Shown: positions 43,560-52,710, numbered from the stretch's first letter. The stretch is DNA of 64,000 nt from Streptomyces hygroscopicus (GCA_002021875.1 CP018627.1:3596001-3660000); one strand, 5' to 3'. Notes: generated by a model from the letters alone, not told the origin. Numbers and translations are program-made.

Positions 43560-43960
43560 CGCTGCCACCCGCCTTCCAAGCGTTCTACGCCTTACACCAC
43601 GCGCGCTACTCGGCCTACGCCCAGGCCCACCTCACCACATCCGAAGCCGAAGCCGTGGTCGGTGAGACTTTCGGCAACCTGGTCACACACTGGCCGTACA
43701 TTGTCAGCCGGCCGAACCCCACCGCGCACGCCTGGCAACAACTCGTCGACCATGTCCACAGCCGATCTCCCCGACTCCCCCTGCCCGCCCGCTCCCCATT
43801 GCACTACGCCACCCTCATCCTCCATCACATACTCGGCTACTCGATCAAAGACACCGCTGACGCCACCGGGCAGGAACCCAGCAAAATCCGTTACCTGGCG
43901 CTGAGCGGTGAAGGCCAGGCATTCCCTCCTTCACATCGCGAGCAAAGCGCACACGGATGA
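43436..43960 (+). CDS. ECF-sigma-like protein (possible sigma-70 region 2/4)
   Basis: The product is 174 aa from the ATG at 43436, which lies inside the previous gene. After a Pro-rich start (about residues 1-45), FQAFYALHHARYSAYAQAHL and SEAEAVVGETFGNLVTHWPY resemble sigma region 2. RSPLHYATLILHHILGYSIK, DTADATGQEPSKIRYLALSG resembles a region-4 helix-turn-helix. The two are short and divergent, so it may be a degenerate sigma or a related DNA-binding protein. A 255-nt frame starting at 43957 overlaps its stop as ATGA, but its sequence looks like noise. Control and targets unknown. Confidence 0.6.
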   Translation: MPTEPPPNHPGQAGPTHRPRLRHRSYTPPPPDAPALAPCALTLPPAFQAFYALHHARYSAYAQAHLTTSEAEAVVGETFGNLVTHWPYIVSRPNPTAHAWQQLVDHVHSRSPRLPLPARSPLHYATLILHHILGYSIKDTADATGQEPSKIRYLALSGEGQAFPPSHREQSAHG

Positions 43961-44213
43961 CGACCGACACCGGGACAGGCATCCCCGGCCAACGGTGGCG
44001 CCCAAGATCGCGCCGCACGCGGGCGGTCAGGGCGCGGGCCGCCACTCGATCGCCTACGCGATGTCCGGGTCACGCGGCCAGCACCCGCAGGTCTGGTCCG
44101 CCAGGACGGTCGACGAACGTCCGGTCCTCGTCGTGCAGTAGGTTGATGGCCTGGGCTTCGGTCACGCCCATGACGACGATCCGCCCGTGGCCCATGCCTG
44201 TCGTGGCCTAGTA
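43961..44213. other. gap before the IS701 remnant
   Basis: A plus frame from 43957 (84 codons) begins with an ATGA overlap but quickly becomes Arg/Pro/Ser low-complexity, typical of a shadow or a gene truncated shortly after its start. I see no confident gene. IS701-like sequence starts near 44214. Confidence 0.3.
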
Positions 44214-44609
44214 CTGCAACCGCACCTGGCGTGACGTGTGGTGCCGGGGCTCGTTGGTGTGACTGTGTGCTGATGAGGTGACGGTTGAGCAGATTGCGTC
44301 GTGGGCGGAGGGGATAGCCCGGTTGCATGCCCGGTTCGCCCACCGTTTTGGCAGGTCCGAGCCGCGTGAGCGGGCACTGGACTACCTTCACGGGCTGGTC
44401 GCGCCGTTGGAGAGGAAGAACGGCTGGACGTTGTCCGAGCAGATCGGGCAGCTCCGCCCCGACGGTGTCCAGCGTCTGCTCAATCTCTCCGACTGGGACG
44501 AGGACGCGGTCCGCGACGACGTTCGGGACTTCGTCGTGGAGACGATCGGTAACCCGGACGGTGTCCTGATCTGTGACGACACCGGTTTCCTGAAAAAGGG
44601 CAGCAGGTC
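44214..44609 (+). pseudogene. N-terminal remnant of an IS701-family transposase
   Basis: The frame from 44278 reads TVEQIASWAEGIARLHARFA, HRFGRSEPRERALDYLHGLV, APLERKNGWTLSEQIGQLRP, DGVQRLLNLSDWDEDAVRDD and VLICDDTGFLKKGSRS. The first catalytic region (DDTGFLKKG) is present; the rest is absent because the rve-type IS at 44610 is inserted after it. The left end, around 'tagtactgcaaccgcacc' (44209), is probably the original IS701 border. Confidence 0.82.
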
Positions 44610-45854
44610 TGCGGGTGCCGGTAAATCATCCACGCAGGTGAGAGCTTGTTCAGAGATCTTCGACTTTGGCCGACGCTCGCCCCGAGGTCTTCACCTGTAC
44701 AAGGCCCCGACGGCATCATGATCTCTCGTGCTGCTGCGCCTGGCCTACCTCGCCGCGACCAACACCCTGGCGTTCCTATGTCTCCTGCCGATGAGCGACC
44801 AGGACAAGATGCAGAGATTCTCGCCCTGCGCCATCAGATCGCGGTCCTGGAACGCCAACTCGGCAACAGAAAGGTCCGGTTCAGCTCAAGCGACCGGGCG
44901 TTCCTGGCGGCGCTGCTGCACCGGCTTCCGCTACCCACCCTGCGGCGTGTGCGACTGCTCGTGCGTCCTGACACGGTGCTGCGCTGGCATCGCGACCTCG
45001 TCACACGCCACCATGCCGCGTTATCGCGGCCCAAGCGACCTGGTCGACCTCGTACGGTGCGCTCTATCCGGACTCTGGTGCTGCGTCTGGCGAGGGAGAA
45101 TCCGCAGTGGGACTACAGGCGTCTGCACGGTGAGCTGCTCGTGCTGGGTGTGAAGGTGGCCGCGTCGACCGTCTGGAAGATCCTGAAGGATGCCGGCATC
45201 GATCCGGCGCCCGACCGGAGCTCCAGCACGTGGGCCGACTTCCTGCGCTCGCAAGCCGACGCCCTCCTGGCCTGCGACTTCTTTGAGACGGTCACCTTGT
45301 CCGGCGCGCGAATGTACATACTCGTGGTGATCGAACACAGTAGTCGCCGCATCCGGATCCTGGGCGCCACCGCACACCCGACCACCTCCTGGGTAACACA
45401 AGCGGCGAAGAACCTGGTCATGGACCTCGAAGACGTCGACTGCCGGGCACGATTCATGATCCGAGATAGGGACGGGAAGTTCCCCGCCCTGTTCGATGGC
45501 GTCCTCGCGGACGCGGGGATCACAGTCGTTCTCAGCGGCATCCAGATGCCGAGAATGAACTCGCTCATCGAACGGTGGGTACAGACCTGCAGACGTGAGC
45601 TCCTGGACCGGACCTTGATCTGGAACCAGCGCCACCTCCTGCACGCCCTGCACAAGTACGGGCAGTTCTACAACGCCCACCGACCCCACCAGGGCATCGC
45701 CAACGCCCGACCGCCGCACCCACTGCCCACACCGATCAACGATCCGGACAAGTTGAGCCACCTGGGCATACGCCGCCACGACCACCTCGGCGGCATCCTC
45801 CACGAATACCAACATGCAGCATGGCCTGCACGGATGAAGTATTCGGCAGGGACA
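44610..45854 (+). mobile_element. rve-type insertion sequence, degraded
   Basis: Left end TGCGGGTGCCGGTAAATCAT starts at 44610; the right end, read in reverse, is TGTCCCTGCCGAATACTTCA (45854 backwards). They are imperfect inverted repeats and resemble the ends at 36530-37782. It interrupts IS701 on the left and IS256 on the right, so it joins two unrelated elements. A fragment of the same left end occurs at 57448. Confidence 0.75.
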
Positions 45855-45884
45855 AGGTCGCGAACCGTCCCGTCCACGTCGTGA
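44728..45884 (+). pseudogene. integrase-core (DDE) transposase, frameshifted and without its stop codon
   Basis: The N-terminal frame from GTG 44728 gives AYLAATNTLAFLCLLPMSDQ DK, then one G is missing near 44809 compared with the intact copy (AAGATGCAG for AAGGATGCAG). In the next frame [60 protein letters not shown] and MNSLIERWVQTCRRELLDRT keep all three acidic residues. The end HEYQHAA is followed by TGG rather than TGA, so reading continues into the neighbouring IS256 remnant. Probably inactive. Confidence 0.82.
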
Positions 45885-46443
45885 TGGCCGTGACCGTGGA
45901 CGGCACCCGCGACATCCTCGGCATCTGGGCCGGCGACGGCGGCGAGGGCGCGAAGTACTGGCCGCACGTGTTCACCGAGCTGAAGAACCGCGGCCTGGAC
46001 GACGTGCTCATGCTGGTCTGTGACGGGCTCAAGGGCCTTCCTGAGGCCGTGGAGACCGTATGGCCTCGCGCGATTGTTCAAACGTGTGTGGTTCACCTGC
46101 TGCGCAACTCGTTCCGTTACGCCGCCCGTCAGGACTGGGACAAGGTCGCCTAGGCTCTCAAGCCCGTCTACACCGCGCCCAGCGAGGACGCGGCGACGGA
46201 GCGGTTCCTGGAGTTCCCGGAGGCGTGGGGGAAGAAGTATCCGGCGATCGTGAAGCTGTGGTCGGACGCCTGGGCCGAGTTCGTGCCCTTCCTCTCCTTC
46301 GATGTCGAAATCCGCAAGGTCATCTGCAGCACGAACGCAATCGAGAGCGTCAACGCCCGCATCCGCAAGGCCGTCCGCGCCCGCGGACACTTCCCCAACG
46401 AAGCCGCCGCCCTCAAGTGCATCTACATGGCGCTGATGAGCCC
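45855..46443 (+). pseudogene. C-terminal remnant of an IS256 (mutator) family transposase
   Basis: The frame reads VANRPVHVVMAVTVDGTRDI, LGIWAGDGGEGAKYWPHVFT, ELKNRGLDDVLMLVCDGLKG (DG motif) and LPEAVETVWPRAIVQTCVVH LLRNS (IS256 C/H signature). A TAG at 46151 follows RQDWDKVA. The frame resumes with FLEFPEAWGKKYPAIVKLWS, AWAEFVPFLSFDVEIRKVIC and STNAIESVNARIRKAVRARG (catalytic E). Its start is cut by the rve-type IS and its end by IS1380-like sequence at 46444. Confidence 0.83.
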
Positions 46444-46768
46444 GGATCCACCGGCTTGATGCCGGTGGATGGTTCACCCAGAAACGAAGAAGTGCCTTGC
46501 GACCTGCGATGATGGGGTTTGTCTAGGACCACATCAGGCACGATCGACAAGGCACTTCCGAGATGCAATCTTCCCATGCCGCGGCGGCGGTCTCATCCGC
46601 GTTCGATGATCCGAACCTGATCGCGTACGGCGGGCTGGAGCCGGTGGTGCGGCGGGCTGGAGCCGGTGGTGCGGCGGGCTGGAGCCGGTGGTGCGGCGGG
46701 CTGGAGCCGGTGGTGCGGCTGGCCGAGCGGTGCGGTCTGCCCGCGCTGGTCGGGGAGACGGCTAGTAC
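46444..46768 (+). mobile_element. IS1380-family remnant with the first part of its transposase
   Basis: From 46444 the sequence matches the left end and leader of the second copy at 48721 ('ggttcacc.agaaacgaagaagtgcc', 'caggcacgatcgacaaggc'). The transposase ATG is at 46563: QSSHAAAAVSSAFDDPNLIA then YGGLEPVVR, where a 22-bp unit is present four times. Similarity ends near 46768 before the XRE gene. Confidence 0.75.
46628..46715 (+). repeat. four tandem copies of a 22-bp unit inside the IS1380 remnant
   Basis: The unit beginning CGGCGGGCTGGAGCCGGTGG occupies 46628-46649, 46650-46671, 46672-46693 and 46694-46715. The second IS1380 copy (48842) has a single unit. Three extra units add 66 bp, which keeps the reading frame. 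This is most simply replication slippage. Confidence 0.9.
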
Positions 46769-46784
46769 GGCTGAAGGGGTTGGA

Positions 46785-47669
46785 CTATCCGTTGTGTGCT
46801 TCGAGCCCGGTCGCCAGCGTCTGTTGGGTGGCCGCCCACGACGCCAAGAGCGCCAAATTGTCAGCGGTCGGTGTGCCCGCGGGTGCGGTGTAGATGTTGA
46901 GGTGCAGGCCGGGTTCGGCGGGCAGTTCCAGGGATTCGACGTCCAAGTCGAGCTGGCCCACGATCGGATGGTGCATACGCTTGCGGCCGGACCGGTGCAG
47001 CCGCACGTCCTGAGATGCCCACCGCTGCCGAAATAGCTCACTGCACGTTGACAGTTCGCCGACAAGGGCGATCAGTTCCTCGTCGTGCGGATTGCGGCCG
47101 GCTGCCATGCGCAGCTTCGCGGCCGCGTCACCGGCAACCTGGTCGTAGTCGACAAAGAAATCTCTGGCCGTCGCGGGGTTCAGATAGACGAACCGCGCTG
47201 TGTTCGCGGGCCGTCGCGGGTCAGCCAGCACCGGTGAATACAGCGCGCGAGCGAGTTGATTCATGGCGAGCACGTCATAACGGCCGTTACCGATCCAGGC
47301 CGGCGCATCGGAGATCGCGTCGAGCACCTGCTGCAGCGTCGAGCGCACCGCCACGGCAGGCCTGCGCCGGCGTGGGCTGCGGGGCGCCCTCGATTGGCGC
47401 GCGAGGTGGAACAGGTGGTCGCGCTCGGCTTCGTCGAGCTGCAAGCCAGAGGCCAACGCCTCGAGCACGCCGTCGGAGGCACCGGCGAGGCTGCCGCGCT
47501 CCATGCGCACGTAGTAGTCGACCGATACCCCCGCCAGTAGCGCGACCTCCTCGCGGCGCAGACCTTTGACCCGGCGGTTGCCGCCGTAAGCGGGCAGGCC
47601 CGCCTGCTCGGGTGCGATGCGGGCGCGACGTGAGCTGAGAAATTCCCGGATCTCGGTGCGTAGATCCAT
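46785..47669 (-). CDS. XRE-type helix-turn-helix regulator with MmyB-like ligand domain
   Basis: The product is 294 aa from the ATG at 47669. It begins LRTEIREFLSSRRARIAPEQ, followed by KGLRREEVALLAGVSVDYYV RMERG, the HTH core (about residues 33-60), then SDGVLEALASGLQLDEAERD. The C-terminal MmyB-like domain includes LQQVLDAISDAPAWIGNGRY, DVLAMNQLARALYSPVLADP and FFVDYDQVAGDAAAKLRMAA. Such proteins often sit divergently or in tandem with an SDR gene they regulate; here the SDR is 36 bp upstream on the same strand (47706-48512). The ligand is unknown, perhaps a fatty-acid-like molecule. Confidence 0.92.
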   Translation of the reverse strand: MDLRTEIREFLSSRRARIAPEQAGLPAYGGNRRVKGLRREEVALLAGVSVDYYVRMERGSLAGASDGVLEALASGLQLDEAERDHLFHLARQSRAPRSPRRRRPAVAVRSTLQQVLDAISDAPAWIGNGRYDVLAMNQLARALYSPVLADPRRPANTARFVYLNPATARDFFVDYDQVAGDAAAKLRMAAGRNPHDEELIALVGELSTCSELFRQRWASQDVRLHRSGRKRMHHPIVGQLDLDVESLELPAEPGLHLNIYTAPAGTPTADNLALLASWAATQQTLATGLEAHNG

Positions 47670-47705
47670 CGCGGTTATCTCCTCACCGTAAGCCCGTCCC
47701 GCAGT

Positions 47706-48512
47706 TTAATGGATACCCGATGCGGTCGTTGCGGTACCGCCGTCCACCGGGATGATGGCGCCCGTGAGGTAGGACCCAGCCCGGCTGGCGAGAAACACGG
47801 CGGCACCCGCCATGTCGTCGTCGCGGCCGAGCCGGCGCAGAGGGGCCGACGCCGCGATCGTGTCGCCGATGGCATCGAGCGTGGAGTCCATCATCTGCGA
47901 CGGGAACACTCCCGGTGCTACCGCGTTCACCGTGACGTGCTGTGGGCCCAGCTCCCTGGCAAGTACCCTGGTGAGTTGATGGAGTGCCGCTTTGCTGCTG
48001 GCGTACGAGTAGTTGGGCGACGGGGCGACGTGGATGGCGGCGATGCTGCCGATGTTGATGATCCGTGCGGGATCATCGGCGGTGCCCGCCTTACGAAGTG
48101 CCGGGAGCAGTGCCTGCACCAGCCAGAACGGCGACTTGAGGTTGAGGTCGAGCACTGCATCCCATGCCTCGTCCGGGAACGTCGCCAGCGGCTCGCGCCG
48201 CATCGCTCCCGCGTTGTTGACAAGGATGTCCAGGCGTTCCGAGTCGGCCTGGACAAGATCAGCGAGGCGCTGACACTCGTCGTGCCTGGACAGGTCGGCG
48301 GGGATTGCTCGCACGTCGCCGAATTCGGACAGTAGACGCTGTGCCTCCGCGCACGTGTCTGCGTTGCGTGAGCTGATGACGACGCGGGCGCCCGCCTGGA
48401 GAAGGCCGCGCGCTATCATCATCCCAATGCCTCTGGTGCCGCCAGTGACAAGGGCGTACTTTCCCCTCAGGTCGAAAAGTTCTGTGTGAGTGGTGAACTG
48501 GTTCTCCGCCAT
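47706..48512 (-). CDS. short-chain dehydrogenase/reductase (classical SDR)
   Basis: The product is 268 aa from the ATG at 48512. The cofactor motif TGGTRGIG is at 23-30, NNAG at 99-102, Ser at about 156 (INIGSIAAI), and the catalytic YASSK has Tyr170 and Lys174. The C-terminus has PVDGGTATTA, the usual tail strand. It resembles gluconate 5-dehydrogenase or 3-oxoacyl reductase-like oxidoreductases; substrate unknown. It is followed by the XRE gene and both lie between two IS1380 copies in the same orientation, so they may have been carried in as a unit. Confidence 0.9.
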   Translation of the reverse strand: MAENQFTTHTELFDLRGKYALVTGGTRGIGMMIARGLLQAGARVVISSRNADTCAEAQRLLSEFGDVRAIPADLSRHDECQRLADLVQADSERLDILVNNAGAMRREPLATFPDEAWDAVLDLNLKSPFWLVQALLPALRKAGTADDPARIINIGSIAAIHVAPSPNYSYASSKAALHQLTRVLARELGPQHVTVNAVAPGVFPSQMMDSTLDAIGDTIAASAPLRRLGRDDDMAGAAVFLASRAGSYLTGAIIPVDGGTATTASGIH

Positions 48513-48720
48513 TGGTCTTCGTCCCTTCTGTCGTAAAAGAATGCGCCGACACGGTCGCGTATTCGGGGCAGCTGAATTGAATGATGATGGTAAAGCTGCA
48601 GTGCGTTTCCATGGAGTGTTGTCGGCGCTTTCGACTCAAGGTTGGCAGGCGTTTGGAACGTCGGGGAGACCCTGGTGATACAGGTACTGTCAGAACCCCC
48701 CTTCCCTGGTGCGCTGAGTC

Positions 48721-50107
48721 CGGATCACCCCGGCTTGATGCCCGTGGATGGTTCACCAAGAAACGAAGAAGTGCCTTGCGACCTGCGATGATGGGGTTTT
48801 TCCAGGACCACATCAGGCACGATCGACAAGGCACTTCCGAGATGCAAAGTTCCCATGCCGCAGCGGCGGTCTCATCCGCGTTCGACGACCCGAACCTGAT
48901 CGCGTACGGCGGACTAGAGCCGGTGGTGCGGCTGGCCGAGCGGTGCGGTCTGCCCAAGCTGGCCGGCGAGCACGTCCGGCTGCCCGCCTCGAAGGACGGC
49001 ACCGGCGCCTTCCCAGCGGCGAAACTGATGTCGCTGGTGGGCGGCATGGCCGCGGGCGCCGACAGCATCGACGACATGGACCGGCTGCGGCACGGCGCGA
49101 TGGGCCGCCTGTTCTCCGGAGTGCGGGCCCCGTCCACGCTGGGGTCGTTCCTGCGCTCCTTCACCCACGGGCATGTGAAGCAACTGCGCGCCGTGGCCCG
49201 CCGGTTCCTGCACGAACTGGCCCGTCACACCCCGCTGCTGCCCGGCGCGGACCAGGCCGCCTACGTGGACATCGACGACACCATCCGCCGCACCCACGGC
49301 TACGCCAAACAGGGCGCCGGATACGGATAGAGCAAGGTCAAGGGCCTGAATGCACTGCTCGGCGTCGTCTCCACACCCCTGTCCGCCCCCGTGATCGCCG
49401 CCACCAGGCTGCGCAAGGGACCCTCGAACTCCGCGCGCGGGGCGGCAGCGTTCGTCGCTGAGACCATCCGCACCGCACGCGCCTGCGGCGCCAGCGGCCT
49501 GCTGGTGCTGCGGGCGGACTCCGCGTTCTACGGCGCCGATGTCATCAACGCCTGCCGGGCCCTGGGTGCCCGCTTCTCCATCACCATGCGGATGAACGCC
49601 TCCGTCAAAGCCACCATCGCCCGCATCGACGAGGACGCCTGGACACCGATCAAATATCCCCAAGCGGTCTGGGACGAGGAGGGCCAGTGCTGGATCTCCG
49701 ACGCCGAGATAGCCGAGATCCGCTACACCGCTTTCACTTCCAAGCCGAAGAAACAGCAGGTCACCGCCCGACTGATCGCGCGCCGCGTCAAGCGCCTGAG
49801 CGCCGGTACCGTCCCCGCCGGGCAGGGCACGCTCTTCGATACCTGGCGCTACCACGCCGCGTTCACCGACTCCCCGCTCGCCTTGAGGGATGCCGAGCGT
49901 GATCACCGCCGACACGCTGTCGTCGAGCAGGTGATCGCCGATGTCAAGAACAGCGGCTTCGCCCACGCGCCGTCCGGTCATTTCCAGGCCAATGCCGCGT
50001 GGCTCGCCCTGGCGGCCCTGACCCGCGCCGCCGGCGCCCTGGCCTCCGCGTTCCATACCAGGGCGACCACCGCCACCATCCGTGATCGCCTGATCAACGT
50101 GCCCGCC
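48721..50107 (+). mobile_element. IS1380-family insertion sequence, right end lost
   Basis: The left end and leader (48721-48841) match the 46444 copy. The transposase occupies 48842 to about 50107. The right end is replaced by CTGTGCCGTTCGGAAACTC of another IS starting at 50108. Confidence 0.8.
48842..50107 (+). pseudogene. IS1380-family (DDE) transposase with internal stop and lost C-terminus
   Basis: From the ATG at 48842: QSSHAAAAVSSAFDDPNLIA, LSLVGG-like KLMSLVGGMAAGADSIDDMD, RLRHGAMGRLFSGVRAPSTL and YVDIDDTIRRTHGYAKQGAG (first D in DIDDT), then a TAG at 49328-49330. The frame continues KVKGLNALLGVVSTPLSAPV, ASGLLVLRADSAFYGADVIN (second D) and DRRHAVVEQVIADVKNSG-like HRRHAVVEQVIADVKNSGFA (catalytic E), ending at RDRLINVPA. 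The internal stop and missing tail make it inactive. Confidence 0.85.
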
Positions 50108-51300
50108 CTGTGCCGTTCGGAAACTCATCGCTCCTGCTCGCGGGTGGTCTGGCGCGCCATCACAGTCTGCTGGAACCCTGTCCGGCTGATCGTTTCGCTC
50201 GTATACCAAGTGACTCGGAAGCTGCTCACGGTCCCGGCGATGCGGCTCCGCCGGGACACAGCCAAGAACGCGGAATTGTCGTGCTGCGGCACGAGAACGC
50301 GGTGCTGCGCAGGCAGCTCACGAGGCCGGTGCGCTACGAACATGCGGACCGGCTGTGGTTCGCAGCGCTGTCCTCGCTGATCCCCCGGCGCCGGTGGGCG
50401 CAGGTGTTCCCGGTGACGCCCGCGACGCTGGTGGCGTGGCACCGCAGGCTGATCGCCCGGAAGTGGGACTACAGCAAGCGCCGACGCAGGCCCGGGAGAC
50501 CTTCGACGGCGGGTGACGTGAAGGCTCTAGTGCTGCGGCTCGCCAGGGAGAATCCGCGTTGGGGCTGTCGAAGAATTCAGGGCGAACTGGTCCGGCTCGG
50601 ACGCCCGGTCGGCTCGACGACGGTCTGGGAGATCCTCACCGCAGCGGGCATCGATCCAGCCCCACGCCGCAGCCGTCCGACATGGCGCGATTTCCTGACC
50701 GCGCAAGCCGAGTCCATCATCGCCTGCGACTTCGTCCACATCGACCTGGTCGATCTGCGCCGGGTGTACGCACTGGTGTTCCTCGAGCACGGCACACGCC
50801 GGCTGCACATCGCGGGATTGACCGCCCATCCCACCGGCCCCTGGACGGTGCAGCAGGCGAGAAACCTCGCCGTCGAGTTGGGTGTTCGGGTGGGCTCGCT
50901 GCGTTTCCTGATCCGCGACCGGGACGCGAAGTACACCGAGCCCTTCGATGCGGTCTTCGCAGCCGACGACATCCAGGTCGTGAGGACCGCGCCGCGGGCC
51001 CCACGGATGAACGCGCACTGCGAACGTGTCATCGGCACCCTGCGCCGCGAGGCCCTGGACCACCTCTTGATCTGGAACGAGACGCACGCTCGGCAGGTCC
51101 TCGATACCTACGCCCAGCATTACAACGGTCATCGCCCCCACCAGGCTCGCGGGCAGCTCCCTCCCCTCCTCCAGGAGCACCCGACGTCCATGGTCGACCC
51201 ATCCACTCACCGGGTTCTACGCACCCGAATACTCAGCGGCGTAATCAACGAGTACAGATACGCCGCCTGACCAGGAACGACGAGTTTCCGAACGGCACAG
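50108..51300 (+). mobile_element. second type of integrase-core insertion sequence, complete ends
   Basis: The 19-bp end CTGTGCCGTTCGGAAACTC occupies 50108-50126 and, reversed, 51282-51300 with perfect pairing. Length is 1193 bp. It interrupts the IS1380 transposase on the left and a TGAAGGGTGTC-type IS on the right, so these flanks were not adjacent before rearrangement, or a deletion followed. Confidence 0.85.
50193..51270 (+). pseudogene. integrase-core (DDE) transposase with an N-terminal frameshift
   Basis: The N-terminal piece VSLVYQVTRKLLTVPAMRLR, RDTAKNAEL (from about 50193) is in one frame. The rest, from VVLRHENAVLRRQLTRPVRY onward, is in another, the break lying near 50278. The core has ACDFVHIDLVDLRRVYALVF (D), [20 protein letters not shown] (D), MNAHCERVIGTLRREALDHL (E) and ends SGVINEYRYAA. 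A long frame from 50110 joins the second part to unrelated residues. It may be dead, or produced at low level by frameshifting. Confidence 0.75.
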
Positions 51301-52014
51301 GGGCGGGCGATGACGCCCAGGACATGGACGCGCCGGGTGGCGATCTCCATGACGAAGAAGACGTAGAGGCGTCTGAGGAAGACGGTGTCCACGTGTATGA
51401 AGTCGCAGGCGAGCAGGGTACGGGCCTGGGCTCGGAGGAAGGTACGCCATGTCTGCCGGGAGGCGCGATGCGGTGCGGGCGGTAGACCAGAGCGGCGGAG
51501 GACGCGCCGGATCGTGGCGGCGGCAGCCCGATGGCCAAGGCGGCTCAGTTCTCCTTGGATTTTAACGTATCCCCAGGTCGGGTTCTCTCTTGCCAGCCGT
51601 TGGACGAGTGCGGCTGTCTCTTCCGGTAGCGGTGGCCGGCCGGGTCTGACCCGTGTTTGGCGCCATTTCCAGCGGCTCAGACGGCGGTGCCAGGTCAGCA
51701 GTGTGCCCGGAGTGACCAGCCGATGACGACGTAACGCGGGTGACAGGTGCCGTGCGAGCGCGGAGAGCACCGCACGATCGGTCCACGTGAGCTGCGGCTG
51801 GTCGACCTGTCGGCGCAGCACGGCGACCTCATGACGAAGCACGAGGATCTCAGTGTTGTTTGCGGCGGACGAACGACCCAGCAGGAGACAGCAGCCGAGT
51901 AGTCGGCAGAAGATCAGATAGAGCAATCGCACTTCCGCGATCCCTGATCATGCCCATACTCGGTCAATCACAAAGCCCCAGGTCAACCACAGTACGGCAA
52001 TAAAGACACCCTTC
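51301..52014 (-). pseudogene. TGAAGGGTGTC-type IS transposase, C-terminal half lost
   Basis: The outer end TGAAGGGTGTC lies at 52014-52004 (minus). The frame from 51932 reads [80 protein letters not shown] and [20 protein letters not shown] (first D). It is cut at about 51301 by the end of the neighbouring IS. The second D and E are lost. Confidence 0.83.
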
Positions 52015-52016
52015 AG

Positions 52017-52293
52017 GGCGGCAGATGCCGCGCGAGAGCGGAGAACACGGCACGATCGGCCTACGATAGCCGCGGCCGCTCAACCTGTCGGCGCAGCAGG
52101 GCGACCTCATGACGAAGGACAAGGATCTCAGCGTTGTTCACGGCGGACGAACGACCCAACAGCAGGAGGCACCCCAGCAGTCGACAGAAGATCAAGTAGA
52201 GCAGTCGCAGACCCACGATCAGTGAACATGCCCATATTCGGGCCATCGCAAAGCACCAGGTCAGCCGCCGTACGGCAGTAATGACACCCTTCA
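52017..52293 (-). pseudogene. second TGAAGGGTGTC-type IS remnant, only the leader and N-terminus
   Basis: A further TGAAGGGTGTC end lies at 52293-52283 (minus). The frame reads [40 protein letters not shown] and ERPRLS, then a stop and [13 protein letters not shown]. There the next copy of the same element family (52014) begins. So the family inserted into itself. Its 52293 end also truncates the 2Fe-2S gene. Confidence 0.8.
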
Positions 52294-52298
52294 GGCGT

Positions 52299-52661
52299 CC
52301 CGCTGCACCGTCACGGTCTGCCGGGGCTGCTGCTGCGGCACCCCCAAAGTCCGCGGCCTGAACCACCGTGCCCAGCTGACCGACCTGCGCTAAGTCCTTG
52401 ACCGGAGTGGCCAACGTCCGGCCCACCGACTGCCTGGACGCCTGCGAGCAGGCCAACGTGATCGTCATCCAGCCCTCCGCCGAGGGCCGCAAAGCCGGTG
52501 GACGCCCTGTCTGGCTCGGCCTGGTGAACGACCCGGACGCGTCGCGGGACATCACCGCCTGGGTCGAAGCCGGCGGCCCCGGCCTCACGCAGGCGCCCGA
52601 CATCCTCGACCTCTACACCTTCAGCCCCTCCCGCCGTATCCGGCAGGCACTCGACAACTGA
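52299..52661 (+). pseudogene. (2Fe-2S) ferredoxin-domain protein, frameshifted and 5'-truncated
   Basis: The first piece reads RCTVTVCRGCCCGTPKVRGL NHRAQLTDLR and meets a TAA near 52394. The frame continues one base out with SLTGVANVRPTDCLDACEQA, NVIVIQPSAEGRKAGGRPVW, LGLVNDPDASRDITAWVEAG and GPGLTQAPDILDLYTFSPSR to the stop at 52661. The Cys pattern (C..C..CCCG ... C..AC) is that of a thioredoxin-fold 2Fe-2S protein. A single extra T in 'ctgcgctaagtcc' explains the break. The 5' end, including any start, is replaced by the IS end at 52293. The C-terminal piece alone (from 52398) might still be made. Confidence 0.8.
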
Positions 52662-52675
52662 ACCGAACCGCTCAC

Positions 52676-52710
52676 GAGGGTGCCGCCCATCTCTGATGGA
52701 CGGCACCCTC
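52676..52710 (+). terminator. terminator-like hairpin after the 2Fe-2S gene
   Basis: GAGGGTGCCG (52676-52685) pairs perfectly with CGGCACCCTC (52701-52710) across a 15-base loop, 15 bp after the stop at 52661. Confidence 0.7.

Noticed and set aside
43957..44211. 84-codon gene starting with an ATGA overlap after the sigma-like gene
   Set aside because: The start looks coupled, but the sequence is Arg/Ser/Pro low-complexity with no motif; kept only as a gap note.
46628..46715. Possible CRISPR-like repeat array
   Set aside because: The 22-bp units are directly abutting without spacers and lie inside a transposase frame; this is a tandem duplication.
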